From: Streptomyces sp. NBC_00154
GTDB lineage: Bacteria > Actinomycetota > Actinomycetes > Streptomycetales > Streptomycetaceae
DNA: 64,000 nt
Direction: 5' to 3'
Assembly (NCBI RefSeq): GCF_026342835.1
Contig: NZ_JAPEMI010000001.1
Coordinates: forward strand, 4,222,501-4,286,500
Below the pieces are notes generated by a model. The model was not told the DNA's origin and did no database searches. It was given only the letters and a program-made list of their open reading frames with translations. A program made the translations under genes and the position numbers. Below, piece after piece: positions 1-8,676 of this stretch (positions within the stretch are counted from its first letter, which is position 1; every line of letters begins with the position of its first letter).

Positions 1-930
1 TATGTCGGCCGCGCCGTGCAGTACCTGCTGGCCACTCCCGAGCGCCCCGACGACCGTGACCATCCGCTGCGACTCGGCTTCGGCACCGAGGCGGGTGCCG
101 TGGACGCGGCAAGGTTCCGGGAGCGGTTCGGGGTGCGGCTGGTGGAGGGGTACGGATCCTCCGAGGGCGGCGCGGCGATCCAGCGGACCCCGGACACCCC
201 GGCGGGTGCCATCGGGCGGGCCTCCGCCCGGGACGATCTCGCTGTCGTCGACCCCGAGACCGGCGAGGAGCGCGCCGCCGCGGTCCTCGACGAGGACGGA
301 CGACTGGTCAACGGCGCCGAGGCCATAGGGGAGTTGGTCAACCGGGGTCGTACCCCTTTCGAGGGCTACTGGCGCAACGCGGAGGCGGACGCGGCGCGGG
401 TGCGCGGCGGCTGGTACTGGACCGGGGACCTGTTCTTCCGCGACCTCGACGGCTTCCTCTACTTCGCGGGCCGCACGGACGACCGGCTGCGCGTCGACAG
501 CGAGAACCTGGCGGCCGCGATGATCGAGAACATCCTGGCCCGCTGGGGGGACGCGGCGGCCGTCGCGGTGTACGCGGTGCCGGACCCGGTGGCCGGCGAC
601 CAGGTGATGGCGGCGCTGGCACTGCGTGAGGGGGCGGCGTTCGACCCGGCCGCCTTCGCCGCGTTCCTGGCGGCCCAGCCGGATCTGGGGACGAAGATGG
701 CTCCCCGCTTCGTGCGGATCGTCCCGGCGATGCCGGTCACGGCGACGAACAAGGTGCACCGGGTCGCGCTCCGCCGCGAGGGCTTCCGGAGCACGGACCC
801 GGTGTGGTGGAACGGGGTGGGCGGTGGTGAGTACGGCCCGTTGGGGGGCGAGGAACTGGCCGGCCTGCTCGCCGAGTACGAGGCGCACGGACGCACCGCC
901 CTCCTGTCCTCGATCTCCCCCATGGCCTGA
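1..930 (+). CDS. Long-chain/very-long-chain fatty acyl-CoA synthetase, 3' part
   Basis: This is the C-terminal ~309 residues of an AMP-binding enzyme that activates fatty acids to acyl-CoA via acyl-AMP. The frame is open from base 1, so the N-terminal half lies outside the window. Visible motifs are YVGRA at the window edge, GYGSSEGG (the adenylate-binding loop, usually YGxTEG), WYWTGDLFFRDLDGF with the ribose-contacting Asp, the hinge region FAGRTDDRLRVD, and a late TNKVHR segment holding the expected catalytic Lys. The YVG(R/E)A region and the short C-terminal domain suggest the FATP/VLACS branch (FadD6-like) rather than a short-chain ligase. It is convergent with the efflux pump, with 84 bp between them. 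Confidence 0.8.
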   Translation, partial: YVGRAVQYLLATPERPDDRDHPLRLGFGTEAGAVDAARFRERFGVRLVEGYGSSEGGAAIQRTPDTPAGAIGRASARDDLAVVDPETGEERAAAVLDEDGRLVNGAEAIGELVNRGRTPFEGYWRNAEADAARVRGGWYWTGDLFFRDLDGFLYFAGRTDDRLRVDSENLAAAMIENILARWGDAAAVAVYAVPDPVAGDQVMAALALREGAAFDPAAFAAFLAAQPDLGTKMAPRFVRIVPAMPVTATNKVHRVALRREGFRSTDPVWWNGVGGGEYGPLGGEELAGLLAEYEAHGRTALLSSISPMA

Positions 931-1014
931 AGGGCATCGGAGGGGCCCCTCGACGGGCCCGAAACTCGAACCCGTCCGGCGAACGAGAACGGACAAGGTG
1001 ACGTGGACGGCCCT

Positions 1015-2526
1015 TCAGTGCGTCGGGGCCAGTTGCTTCCGGGCCCCACTGCCGTGCCGCAGAAGTGCCACGGCGAGCGCCGCTCCCGCCAGCAGAATCA
1101 GCGATCCCGCCACCGACGCGTACTGCATGCTGTGCACGAACGCCTCCCGGCCCGCCGAGATCAGCGACGCGTCCCCCGTGGCCAGCGCCCCCGGCAGGGT
1201 CTTGCGGGCGGCCTCCGGTGCGGAGTCCGGCAGGTCCGCTCCGTACACCGCGGTGGCGACCGCGCCCAGCAGCGCCATGCCCATCGCGCCGCCGAACTCC
1301 TGACCGGTCTCCAGCAGCGACGCGGCCGAACCGGCCTTCTCCGGCGGGGCGGTCGCCAGCGCCAGGTCCGAGACGAGCGCCATGACGGTGACGATGCCCG
1401 AGCTCATCACGGCCGAGCCGATGAGCAGCAGCCACAGCGAGTCCGTGTCGGACAGGGCCAGCAGAGCGAACCCGGCGGCGGCGATGACGAATCCGGCGGA
1501 GATGACCTGCATACGGTCGATCCGCTGGGCGATCGCCGTGGCCGTCGGCGCCGCGGCTCCCACCGCCAGCGACGGGGCCAGGCTCCACAGGGCGGCCTCC
1601 ATCGTGGACATGCCGAGCACCGACTGGAGGTACTGGGTGGTGAAGAAGGCGGAGCCCATCATCGCGAAGGCGGCGAGGGAGTTGAGGCCGATTCCGGCGG
1701 CGAAGCCCTTCCCGCGGAACAGCTCCCGGCTGATCATCGCATCGTCGCGGACGCGCTGGCGGCGGACGAAGACCCAGCCGACGAGCAGGCCGACGGCGAT
1801 GAGCAGGGCGTTGCGCGCGTCGAGACCGTGGGCGGCGCTCTCCTTGACACCGTAGATGACGGGGAGCACGGCGCCCATCGACAGCGGCACGCTCCACAGG
1901 TCGAACCGCCCCGGGTTCGGGTCCTTGAACTCCGGGACCAGCACCGGCACCAGAACCAGCAGCAGCACCATCGCCGGCACATTGATCAGGAAGACCGAGC
2001 CCCACCAGAAGTGCTGCAGCATGAACCCGCTGAGCACCGAGCCGAGTGCGATCCCGCCCGCCATGGCGCCGGACCAGATGCCGACCGCGGTGCTGCGCTG
2101 CTGCTCGTTGCGGAACATGTTCCGTACGAGCCCCATCGTCGACGGCATCAGCGTCGCTCCGCCGATCCCGAGCAGCGCGCGCGCCCCGATCAGCATCTCG
2201 GGGCTGGTGGCGTATGCCGCGCCGACGGACGCGGTGCTGAAGGCGACCGCCCCGAGGAGCAGCAGCTTGCGGCGGCCGATCCGGTCACCGAGCGAGCCCA
2301 TCGTGATGAGCAGGCCGGACAGGGCGAAGCCGTACACGTCGAAGATCCAGAGCTGCTGGGTGGCGCTCGGGGCGAGGTCCCGGTCGATGGACGGGATCGC
2401 GAAGAAGAGGACGGAGACGTCCATCGAGACAAGGAGGAGGGGGAGCAGGAGGACCACGAAGGCGGTCCACTCCTTGCGGCCGGCGAGGTCACTGCGATCA
2501 GTGGTGGTGCTCGTCGCGTTCGTCAT
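1015..2526 (-). CDS. MFS drug exporter, DHA2 (EmrB/QacA) family, 14 TM
   Basis: This 503-aa membrane protein probably uses the proton gradient to export drugs or lipophilic compounds. It has the length of 14-TM DHA2 pumps. The loop 2-3 motif GSLGDRIGRRKLLLLG is intact, and the TM5 antiporter motif appears as GIGGATLMPSTMGL. The HFWWGSVFLINVP segment is also typical of the family. The ATG at 2526 gives a short charged N-terminus before the first helix. The upstream stretch 2540-2577 is AT-rich for this genome and carries an imperfect inverted repeat (ACAAGTGT ... ACACGTTTGT), a possible repressor site, but no regulator gene is adjacent. The substrate cannot be inferred. Confidence 0.85.
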   Translation of the reverse strand: MTNATSTTTDRSDLAGRKEWTAFVVLLLPLLLVSMDVSVLFFAIPSIDRDLAPSATQQLWIFDVYGFALSGLLITMGSLGDRIGRRKLLLLGAVAFSTASVGAAYATSPEMLIGARALLGIGGATLMPSTMGLVRNMFRNEQQRSTAVGIWSGAMAGGIALGSVLSGFMLQHFWWGSVFLINVPAMVLLLVLVPVLVPEFKDPNPGRFDLWSVPLSMGAVLPVIYGVKESAAHGLDARNALLIAVGLLVGWVFVRRQRVRDDAMISRELFRGKGFAAGIGLNSLAAFAMMGSAFFTTQYLQSVLGMSTMEAALWSLAPSLAVGAAAPTATAIAQRIDRMQVISAGFVIAAAGFALLALSDTDSLWLLLIGSAVMSSGIVTVMALVSDLALATAPPEKAGSAASLLETGQEFGGAMGMALLGAVATAVYGADLPDSAPEAARKTLPGALATGDASLISAGREAFVHSMQYASVAGSLILLAGAALAVALLRHGSGARKQLAPTH

Positions 2527-2606
2527 GCCAGGAAATATACGAGCGTTTAAAACAAGTGTCTAGTACGTCTGTGTAACACGTTTGTATGGAACGGCGGGCA
2601 GCAAAA

Positions 2607-2654
2607 AACGCAGTGGGCGGTCTACGTACAAGTACGTAGACCGCCCACTGCGTT
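2607..2654 (-). terminator. Perfect 23-bp hairpin terminator of tRNA-Lys (copy 1)
   Basis: Two 23-nt arms (2607-2629 and 2632-2654) are perfectly complementary with only an AA between them. On the minus strand the stem is followed by six T residues (2603-2608 on the plus strand), which fits an intrinsic terminator six bases beyond tRNA-Lys. The stem is much longer than a terminator needs. It would also end transcripts approaching from the efflux-pump side. Confidence 0.75.
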
Positions 2655-2659
2655 GTCTG

Positions 2660-2733
2660 TGCGCCGCCAGGGACTCGAACCCCGGACCCGCTGATTAAGA
2701 GTCAGCTGCTCTAACCAACTGAGCTAGCGGCGC
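2660..2733 (-). tRNA. tRNA-Lys (anticodon CTT), copy 1
   Basis: The cloverleaf folds on the minus strand: acceptor GCGCCGC/GCGGCGC, D-arm GCTC...GAGC, anticodon stem GCTGA/TCAGC with loop CTCTTAA (anticodon CTT), and T-loop GTTCGAGTC. The 3' CCA is not encoded. It is identical to the copy at 14390-14463, and the identity extends into short flanks on both sides. Confidence 0.97.
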
Positions 2734-2826
2734 CTGCTGACTCGAAAATAATACCTGGTCCCGGGAGGTGCTGATGACACGCGCCCGCGACGGGCCCGCG
2801 GGGACATCGGGCCTGACCGGACGCCC

Positions 2827-3203
2827 TTAGGGGCTGGGGAGTGACACGCGGGCGGTGAGCCCGCCGTCGGGGTTGGGGGTCAAGGTCAGGTCGCCGTGGT
2901 GGGCGCGGACGATACCGGCGACGAGGGCCAGGCCGAGGCCGTGCCCGCGGCGCGCGGGGTCCTTCTCGGCCAGACGTCCGCTGCCGCGCAGGAACGGTTC
3001 GGTGAGGTGGTCGACCGTGTCGGGCAGGAGGGGCCCGGTGTTGGTGACGGTCAGGACGGCGCGGCCAGGGTCTGCCGGGTCGGGGTCGGTGCTCAGGGTG
3101 AGCGATCCGCCGGTGGCCAGATTGTGCCGCAGGGCGTTGTGGAGCAGATTCAGGGTGAGCTGGCGGAGCAGTACGTCGTCGCCGGTGGCCGGGGCCGTCC
3201 TCC
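2827..3203 (-). pseudogene. Histidine kinase C-terminal ATPase-domain remnant
   Basis: The minus frame ending at the TAA at 2827-2829 encodes about 120 residues with the order of a HATPase_c domain: LTLNLLHNALRHN (N-box), VTNTGP (G1-like), then RRGHGLGLALVAGIVRAHHG (G2 box) and a short end. Upstream the match stops at about 3200, immediately before the stop codon of the IclR gene. The frame has no ATG, GTG or TTG start before a stop at 3253-3255. The HAMP, dimerisation and phospho-acceptor parts are absent, so this is a 5'-deleted relic joined to the end of the IclR gene. No matching response regulator lies nearby. Confidence 0.75.
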
Positions 3204-3211
3204 AGCAGCCC

Positions 3212-3970
3212 TCAGAGCGCCAGTGACAGCAGGACCGGAGCGGCCCGCCGGTTCAGGGTGTCCGCTGCCGAGCGCAGCCGGTGCGCATCCTCGACCGGCA
3301 GGGAGAGTGCCAGACAGCCGGCCGATGAGCCCGCCGTCAGCGGGACGGCCGCGCAGACCGTCCCCACCGCGTACTCCTGGAGGTCGAGCACCGGGACCGT
3401 CGCCGGCTGGCTGTCCAGCTTGGAGAAGAGGACCTTCTCGCTGGTGATGGTCCGCGAGGTGAGCCGGGCGATCTTGTGGCGCGAGATGTGGTCGCGGCGG
3501 CCGTTCTGGTCGAGCTGGGTCAGCAGGCACTTGCCGATCGCGCTGGCGTGCGCGGCGGACCGGAAGTCGACCCACTCGTTGACCGCGGGGGTGCGCGGAC
3601 CGTCGGCGTACTGGGTGACCCGGATCTCGCCGTCGACGTACCGGCTGATGTACACCGCGGCGCCGACGGAGTCGCGCAGCTGGTCCAGTGTCTGCTGGAG
3701 CTTCGTCTCCAGGGCCTGCCTGCGGCCGGCGCCGGAGCCGAGAAGCAGGAGCGAGGCGCCGATCACATAGGCGCCGTCGGTGATCTGCTCGACATAGCCC
3801 TCGCGGCGCAGCATCAGCAGCAGCGGGGCGAGATGCCCGGCCGGCAGCCCCGTCTCGCGGGAGATCTGGGCGTCCAGAACGCCGTTGCCGTGCTTGGAGA
3901 CCGTTTCGAGAACACGAAGGGCGTACTGCACCGAGTGGAACGGTGCGGTCGGTTCGGGCTTCAACGCCAC
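3212..3970 (-). CDS. IclR-family transcriptional regulator
   Basis: This 252-aa DNA-binding regulator has an N-terminal winged helix-turn-helix (about residues 10-70; VQYALRVLETVSKHGNG, then ISRETGLPAGHLAPLL). A C-terminal IclR effector-binding domain includes the IGKCLL signature. It lies downstream of the ehu transporter genes on the same strand and is their most likely local regulator (inference). The gene has its own 185-bp upstream gap with a perfect palindrome at 4115-4126. Its stop codon lies about 9 bp from the end of a decayed kinase gene, so its 3' flank is probably rearranged, although the protein looks full length. Confidence 0.88.
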   Translation of the reverse strand: MALKPEPTAPFHSVQYALRVLETVSKHGNGVLDAQISRETGLPAGHLAPLLLMLRREGYVEQITDGAYVIGASLLLLGSGAGRRQALETKLQQTLDQLRDSVGAAVYISRYVDGEIRVTQYADGPRTPAVNEWVDFRSAAHASAIGKCLLTQLDQNGRRDHISRHKIARLTSRTITSEKVLFSKLDSQPATVPVLDLQEYAVGTVCAAVPLTAGSSAGCLALSLPVEDAHRLRSAADTLNRRAAPVLLSLAL

Positions 3971-4114
3971 GGTTTCCCCCTACCAGGTTGTGACCGCAAG
4001 ACCAGGTCGTAACCGCAAGCTTCCGCACCACGATAGCCGCCAAATGGCGTTTGAGGGGGGCCTGTTGACGACTTGCTGAGGCGCCCCGGCGCTGTCAGCT
4101 GGGGCGCACCCGTC

Positions 4115-4126
4115 TGGCATATGCCA
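4115..4126. promoter_or_regulatory. 12-bp perfect palindrome upstream of the IclR gene
   Basis: TGGCATATGCCA lies between ehuA and the IclR gene, 145 bp before the IclR start. The size and place suit an operator for autoregulation, but it does not match a site I know. A second structure, GCGCCCC ... GGGGCGC (4081-4107), could be a weak terminator for the ehu transcript. Confidence 0.3.
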
Positions 4127-4155
4127 AAGTCATTAGCGGCCGATGGAGGGCGAGG

Positions 4156-5007
4156 TCACAGCACTGCGTCGAGGAACTCGCGCGTACGTTCGTGTTCAGG
4201 ATCGGTGAAGATTTTTTCCGGCGAACCTGCCTCCACTACCCGCCCTGCGTCGAACATCAGCACCTTCTTCGAGACGTCCCGGGCGAAATTCATCTCGTGG
4301 GTCACGCAGAGCATCGTGATGTCGGTGTTCCGCGCGATGTCGCCCAGCAGGTCCAGCACGCCCGCCACCAGCTCCGGGTCGAGTGCGGACGTCACCTCGT
4401 CCAGGAGCAGGATCTCCGGCTGCATCGCCAGCGCGCGGGCGATCGCCACCCGTTGCTGCTGGCCGCCGGAGAGCTGGGAAGGGTGTGCGTCGACCTTTTC
4501 CGAGAGCCCCACCAGATCGAGCAGCTCGCGGGCGTGGGTCTCCGCCTCGTCACGGTCCATGCCCAGCACGCTGACCGGTGCCTCGGTGATGTTCTGCAGC
4601 ACCTTCATATGGGGAAAGAGGTTGAACTGCTGGAAGACCATGCCGATCTTCCTCCGGGCCTCGCGCAGATGCTTCTCGGTCGCCGGCCTCAGCGAACCGT
4701 CGGGAGCCCTGACGTGGGACAGCGGGTCGCCGTCCACCCAGATCACTCCGTCGCTGACCTTCTCGAGCGTCATCAGCAGCCGCAGGATGGTGGTCTTGCC
4801 CGAGCCGCTGGGTCCGATCAGCGTGACGTGTTCGCCGCGCCGCACCGAGAAGTCCAGCCCGTCGAGGACGACATGGTCGCCGTACCGCTTCACGACGTTG
4901 TCGAAGCGGACCAGCGGATGGGCGGTCTGCGACGTGGCAGGGACCGGGACGATGTCCACGGGGGCCGCGGCCGCCGCCTTCTGCAGGGGGAGAGGTTCAG
5001 TGGCCAA
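4156..5007 (-). CDS. ehuA: Ehu-type amino-acid ABC transporter ATPase
   Basis: This 283-aa polar-amino-acid-family ATPase powers the importer encoded upstream. It has Walker A GPSGSGKTT, a Q-loop (MVFQQFNLFPH), signature LSGGQQQR, Walker B ILLLDEVTSALDPE and the switch His (CVTHEMNFA). It is last in the run ehuB-ehuC-ehuD-ehuA and overlaps ehuD by 11 bp, so it is translated from the same message. A ~35-residue N-terminal extension precedes the ABC core. The Ehu (ectoine/hydroxyectoine) name rests on resemblance of the whole set. Another compatible solute or an amino acid is possible as substrate. Confidence 0.85.
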   Translation of the reverse strand: MATEPLPLQKAAAAAPVDIVPVPATSQTAHPLVRFDNVVKRYGDHVVLDGLDFSVRRGEHVTLIGPSGSGKTTILRLLMTLEKVSDGVIWVDGDPLSHVRAPDGSLRPATEKHLREARRKIGMVFQQFNLFPHMKVLQNITEAPVSVLGMDRDEAETHARELLDLVGLSEKVDAHPSQLSGGQQQRVAIARALAMQPEILLLDEVTSALDPELVAGVLDLLGDIARNTDITMLCVTHEMNFARDVSKKVLMFDAGRVVEAGSPEKIFTDPEHERTREFLDAVL

Positions 5008-5638
5008 GGCGCTTCTCCAGCTTTCTCATCAGCAGCGAGGTGGGGTAGCTCGCGACCAGGAAGACCAGTCCGGCGAGCGTGAATGCCTCGGTGTAGGCGA
5101 AGTGGTCGGCGCCGTACTTACGGGCCTCGAAGACCATTTCCTGCACCGTGATCACGGCGAGGAACGGGGTCTCCTTGAACATCGAGATCGCGTAGTTGCC
5201 GAGGGCGGGCAGCACATTGCGCACCGCCTGCGGCAGGATCACGGCCTGCCAGGTCCGCCGCGGGGTGAGCGAGAGCGCCCGGCAGGCCTCCCACTGGCCC
5301 TTCGGCACACCGTCGATCCCGGCGCGGTACACCTCGGAGGTGTACGCGGCGTAGTGCACGCCCAGCACCGCAATGCCGATCGTCAGCGGCTCCACCGAGG
5401 TGAACAGGGCTGCCGCGCCGACCAGTTGGACGAGCAGTGGGGTGGACCGGATGAATTCCATCACGACCCGAACCGGCACGGTCACGAACCTGCTCGGGGC
5501 CCGTCCGGCGACCGCGACGGCGAGCCCGAGTGCCGCGGCGACGAGCGTGCCGAGCACGGTCGCCAGCAGCGTGACCCGGAAACCTTCGAGCACCAGGGGA
5601 AGTGCGTCCCGGGCGGCGTTCCAGTCGAAGCCGTTCAC
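4997..5638 (-). CDS. ehuD: Ehu-type ABC transporter permease D
   Basis: This 213-aa inner-membrane permease of the HisMQ family has about five TM segments. The EAA loop reads EACRALSLTPRRTWQAVILPQ and couples to the ATPase. FIRSTPLLVQL is the usual sequence before the third helix. It should form a heterodimer with the permease encoded just upstream, whose end it overlaps by 4 bp (ATGA), and it overlaps ehuA downstream. Confidence 0.85.
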   Translation of the reverse strand: MNGFDWNAARDALPLVLEGFRVTLLATVLGTLVAAALGLAVAVAGRAPSRFVTVPVRVVMEFIRSTPLLVQLVGAAALFTSVEPLTIGIAVLGVHYAAYTSEVYRAGIDGVPKGQWEACRALSLTPRRTWQAVILPQAVRNVLPALGNYAISMFKETPFLAVITVQEMVFEARKYGADHFAYTEAFTLAGLVFLVASYPTSLLMRKLEKRLGH

Positions 5639-6375
5639 CGGGCACCTCCGGCCGCAGAGGCGACGGCCTCCGTGGCGCTGCGGCTGCGCAGCAGCGAGCC
5701 CGCACCGGTCGGCAGACCCAGCCGTCGCTTGGCGCTCCGCTCCAGCAGATTCATCAGCAGAGTCAGCGCGTAGGCCAGGACGAAGTAGGCGACCAGCAGG
5801 GTCAGATACGCGGTGAGCGTCTCACCGGTTCGGTCGCGCAACTGCTGGATCACGGTCATCAGGTCGGCCGCGGAGATCAGCCACAGCAGCGGGGTGCACT
5901 TCAGCAGCTGGATCAGCAGATTGGTGAAGGACGGGATCATCTGCACCCAGGCCTGCGGAATGATCACCTTCCGCATCCGGTACAGCGGCGTCATGTTCAG
6001 CGCGACGGCCGCCTCGTACTGGGCGCGGGGTACGGAGCTGATCGCACCGCGCACCACCTCGGAGCCGTACGCGCCGTAGTTGAGGCCGAAGGCGACGACG
6101 CCGCAGAGCAGCGGCGTGAGTTCGTACCCCGTCAGCGGCGGCATTGCGTAGTAGAGCCAGAACAGCTGGATGTAGAGCGACGTGCCGCGGAAGAACTCCA
6201 CGACCACGCGTGACACGCCGCGCGTCACCAGCAGCCGGCTGACCGACATCAGACCGAGGACGAAGGACAGGAGCAGGGCGAGCAGCGCCCCCAGGACGGT
6301 CGCCTGGAGGGTCACCCAGAGCCCCGAGCGCAGCTGCGGCAGATCGTCGACGAAGGCGGAGAAGAAATCACTCAT
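5635..6375 (-). CDS. ehuC: Ehu-type ABC transporter permease C
   Basis: This 246-aa HisMQ-type permease pairs with EhuD. It has about five hydrophobic segments, the FFRGTSLYIQLFW motif and the coupling loop YEAAVALNMTPLYRMRKVIIPQ (positions about 140-160). The polar C-terminal tail of ~25 residues is not part of the transport fold. It starts 19 bp after the end of the binding-protein gene, as expected for one transcript. Confidence 0.84.
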   Translation of the reverse strand: MSDFFSAFVDDLPQLRSGLWVTLQATVLGALLALLLSFVLGLMSVSRLLVTRGVSRVVVEFFRGTSLYIQLFWLYYAMPPLTGYELTPLLCGVVAFGLNYGAYGSEVVRGAISSVPRAQYEAAVALNMTPLYRMRKVIIPQAWVQMIPSFTNLLIQLLKCTPLLWLISAADLMTVIQQLRDRTGETLTAYLTLLVAYFVLAYALTLLMNLLERSAKRRLGLPTGAGSLLRSRSATEAVASAAGGAR

Positions 6376-6394
6376 GCGGTGGGGTCCGTCCCTG

Positions 6395-7297
6395 TCAGCC
6401 CTTGCACAGATCGGCCGTCTTCAGGGTTGTCGGTGGCAGCTCGGTGGCTCCGAAGCCGTACTCCTCGAGCAGGCCGACATAGCGCGACCTGTCGGAGACG
6501 ATCTTCTTCAGCTCGCGGTTGAAGGCGTCCCGCAGATCCTCGTTGCCCTTGCGGAAGACGGCGCCGCCGGGGCTGTACTGCCGCTTGCCGTCGAGCTCCG
6601 GCAGAAAGGCTTCGGTGACCTCGGTACCGGGGTTGGTCCTCGCCAGCCACCGCAGCGAGATTCCGGTGAGCAGGAACGCGTCGATCCGGCCGCCCTTGAC
6701 CGCGTCGGCGCCGTCCTGCGGCTTCTGCAGCGACTTGATCCTGTCCTTGGAGATGCCGGCCCCCTCGGCGTACGACGCCTCGACGGCACCCGACATCACA
6801 CCGACGACGACCCCGGCGGCCTTCGCCGATGCCAGGTCGGTGACCTTCTTCGGGTTGCCCTTCTTCACCATCAGCGCGGTGGGCGAGATGAACTCGGGTT
6901 CGGAGAAGATGGCGTTGGCGCAACGCTCGGGCGTGATCGCCATGCCGGCGCTGACCACGTCGTACTTGCCCGCCTGCAGCCCGGGGATCAGGCCGTCCCA
7001 CTCGGAGAGGGTGGGCTTCAGTTCGTCGACGCCGAGCGCCTTGAATATCTCCCGATGCAGGGTGGGCGCCTCGCCCTTGAGCTGCTTGCCCTCCATGTAG
7101 CCGTACGGGGCCTCATTGGCGTACGCGACCCGGACGAACCCCTGCTTGCGGAGCGCCTCCAGTGCCCCCGCACCGTCCGCGGAACCGGCGTCGGTCTTGC
7201 TGCACGCGGAGAGCAGACCGGGCACGACGAGCAGACCGCCTACGGCCGCCGATCGGTTGAGAAAGCCCCGACGGGACAGGTTCGGGAAGTCAGCCAT
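6395..7297 (-). CDS. ehuB: Ehu-type substrate-binding lipoprotein (Tat signal)
   Basis: This 300-aa extracellular solute-binding protein (SBP_bac_3 fold) delivers the substrate to EhuCD. The N-terminus carries a twin-arginine motif (SRRGFL) and a lipobox (LLSAC), so it is probably exported folded by Tat and lipidated at the Cys. The VAYANEAPYGYMEG start of the mature domain and the WDGLIPGLQAGKYDVVSAGMAI segment are typical of the EhuB group. It is the first gene of the importer operon. The 256-bp region upstream (7298-7553) must hold the operon promoter, but I could not assign -35/-10 elements. Confidence 0.85.
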   Translation of the reverse strand: MADFPNLSRRGFLNRSAAVGGLLVVPGLLSACSKTDAGSADGAGALEALRKQGFVRVAYANEAPYGYMEGKQLKGEAPTLHREIFKALGVDELKPTLSEWDGLIPGLQAGKYDVVSAGMAITPERCANAIFSEPEFISPTALMVKKGNPKKVTDLASAKAAGVVVGVMSGAVEASYAEGAGISKDRIKSLQKPQDGADAVKGGRIDAFLLTGISLRWLARTNPGTEVTEAFLPELDGKRQYSPGGAVFRKGNEDLRDAFNRELKKIVSDRSRYVGLLEEYGFGATELPPTTLKTADLCKG

Positions 7298-7553
7298 GGT
7301 TCGCAGTCTCCTGGAGGGGTCGAACAGTCCGGACAGGTTCAGCGCCTGCCCGATCCCGTGCGCCTATGCAGGAAGAGGGTGCATGTAATCGAACGGTGAC
7401 TGGGGCGTGACCTTCCCGTGTCTCCATGTGGGCGGAGCGCGACGGCCGGTGCGCAGCGCGTATTTCCCGGGGTGGAACGGTCCATGACTCACCGTCATGT
7501 GGCGATGTCCGTCATGGGTGGATGAAGTGGTCATCGAGTCCGACCGGTTGGGG

Positions 7554-8513
7554 TCACTCGCTCCGGTCCCGGACGGGTACGTACCCGAGCCGCTTGTCGA
7601 CCACGTTCGGCAAGGGCTTCCCGGCCGCCCAGAGTTCGTACATCTCCACGAACTGCTCACCCAGCCGGTCCCGCCAGCCGACGGTGTCGCCGCTCATGTG
7701 CGGGGACACGATCAGCCCCGGTACGTCCCACAGCGCGCTCCCCGGATCCAGCGGCTCATGCGCGAACACATCGAGGGCCGCGCCCGCGATCCACCGCCTG
7801 CGCAGCGCGTCGGTCAGATCCTCCTCGACGACCATCGGGCCGCGCCCGACATTGATGAAGCGGGCCGACGGCTGCATCAGCCCGAAGAACCGCGCGTCGA
7901 ACATCCCGCGCGTGTGCTCCGTCAGCGGCGCCGCGCAGATCACCCAGTCGGCGAGCGCCGCCAGCCGGTCCAGATCCTCGGCGCCATGGATGCTGCGGCG
8001 CGCGGTACGCCCGACGAGCGCCACCTGGACCCCCAGCGCCATCAGCAACCGGGTGATCTCCCGGCCGATCGGCCCGGCCCCGACCACCACCGCGCGGGCG
8101 CCCGCGACCTGCTGCGATTCGCGGTGACGCCACCGCCGCTGCCGCTGCAGCTCCAGCGTGCCGGGGACGTCCTTGGCGAACGCCAGCACCAGGCCCAGCA
8201 CATACTCGGCGATCGGCCGCTCGAAGACGCCCCGGGCATTGGTCAGCACGGTGTCGGACGCGGCCAGCTCCGGGCAGAGCAGCCGGTCCACGCCCGCGCT
8301 CGCCGTATGCACCCAGCGGGGCCGCGGCCCGTCGCCCGGCCAGGCGGCGCGTACCGCGTCGGAGGTGAAGTCCCACACCAGCAGAGCATCGGCGTGCGGC
8401 AGTTGCCCGGCGAGGCCGGCCTCGTCCGTGTACCGGATCCGGACCCGTCCGGTCAGCCGGCCGAGACGCGGCGAAGGGTCGGTGTCCAGGACGAGCAGGG
8501 TGGGCTCTGGCAT
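7554..8513 (-). CDS. D-2-hydroxyacid dehydrogenase (NAD-dependent)
   Basis: This 319-aa 2-hydroxyacid dehydrogenase should reduce a 2-oxoacid or oxidise a D-2-hydroxyacid with NAD(P). The Rossmann loop reads VVGAGPIGREITRLL, followed by the R and E catalytic regions (CAAPLTEHTRGMFD, INVGRGPMV) and the His region around ALDVFAHEPLDPGSALW. The frame is open further upstream, to 8678, but the extra residues are unlike the family and would overlap the divergent gene, so the ATG at 8513 is used. No strong SD is visible there, so a GTG at 8558 is an alternative. It lies between the ehu operon and the EutA-like gene, which suggests shared catabolism. Confidence 0.8.
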   Translation of the reverse strand: MPEPTLLVLDTDPSPRLGRLTGRVRIRYTDEAGLAGQLPHADALLVWDFTSDAVRAAWPGDGPRPRWVHTASAGVDRLLCPELAASDTVLTNARGVFERPIAEYVLGLVLAFAKDVPGTLELQRQRRWRHRESQQVAGARAVVVGAGPIGREITRLLMALGVQVALVGRTARRSIHGAEDLDRLAALADWVICAAPLTEHTRGMFDARFFGLMQPSARFINVGRGPMVVEEDLTDALRRRWIAGAALDVFAHEPLDPGSALWDVPGLIVSPHMSGDTVGWRDRLGEQFVEMYELWAAGKPLPNVVDKRLGYVPVRDRSE

Positions 8514-8676
8514 GAGAGACGGTGGCTCCGCTGTGTCTGAGATGTGCGGATTGACCACGCTCGCACCCCGGCCCGGCTCCGTCAACGGGAATGTGGGCGG
8601 CGGCTGCCGAGGGGAATACTGGGCAGAGAGGGGCAGTAGCGGCAGTACACCGGTCCAGCAGTGCAGGAGGGTGGAC

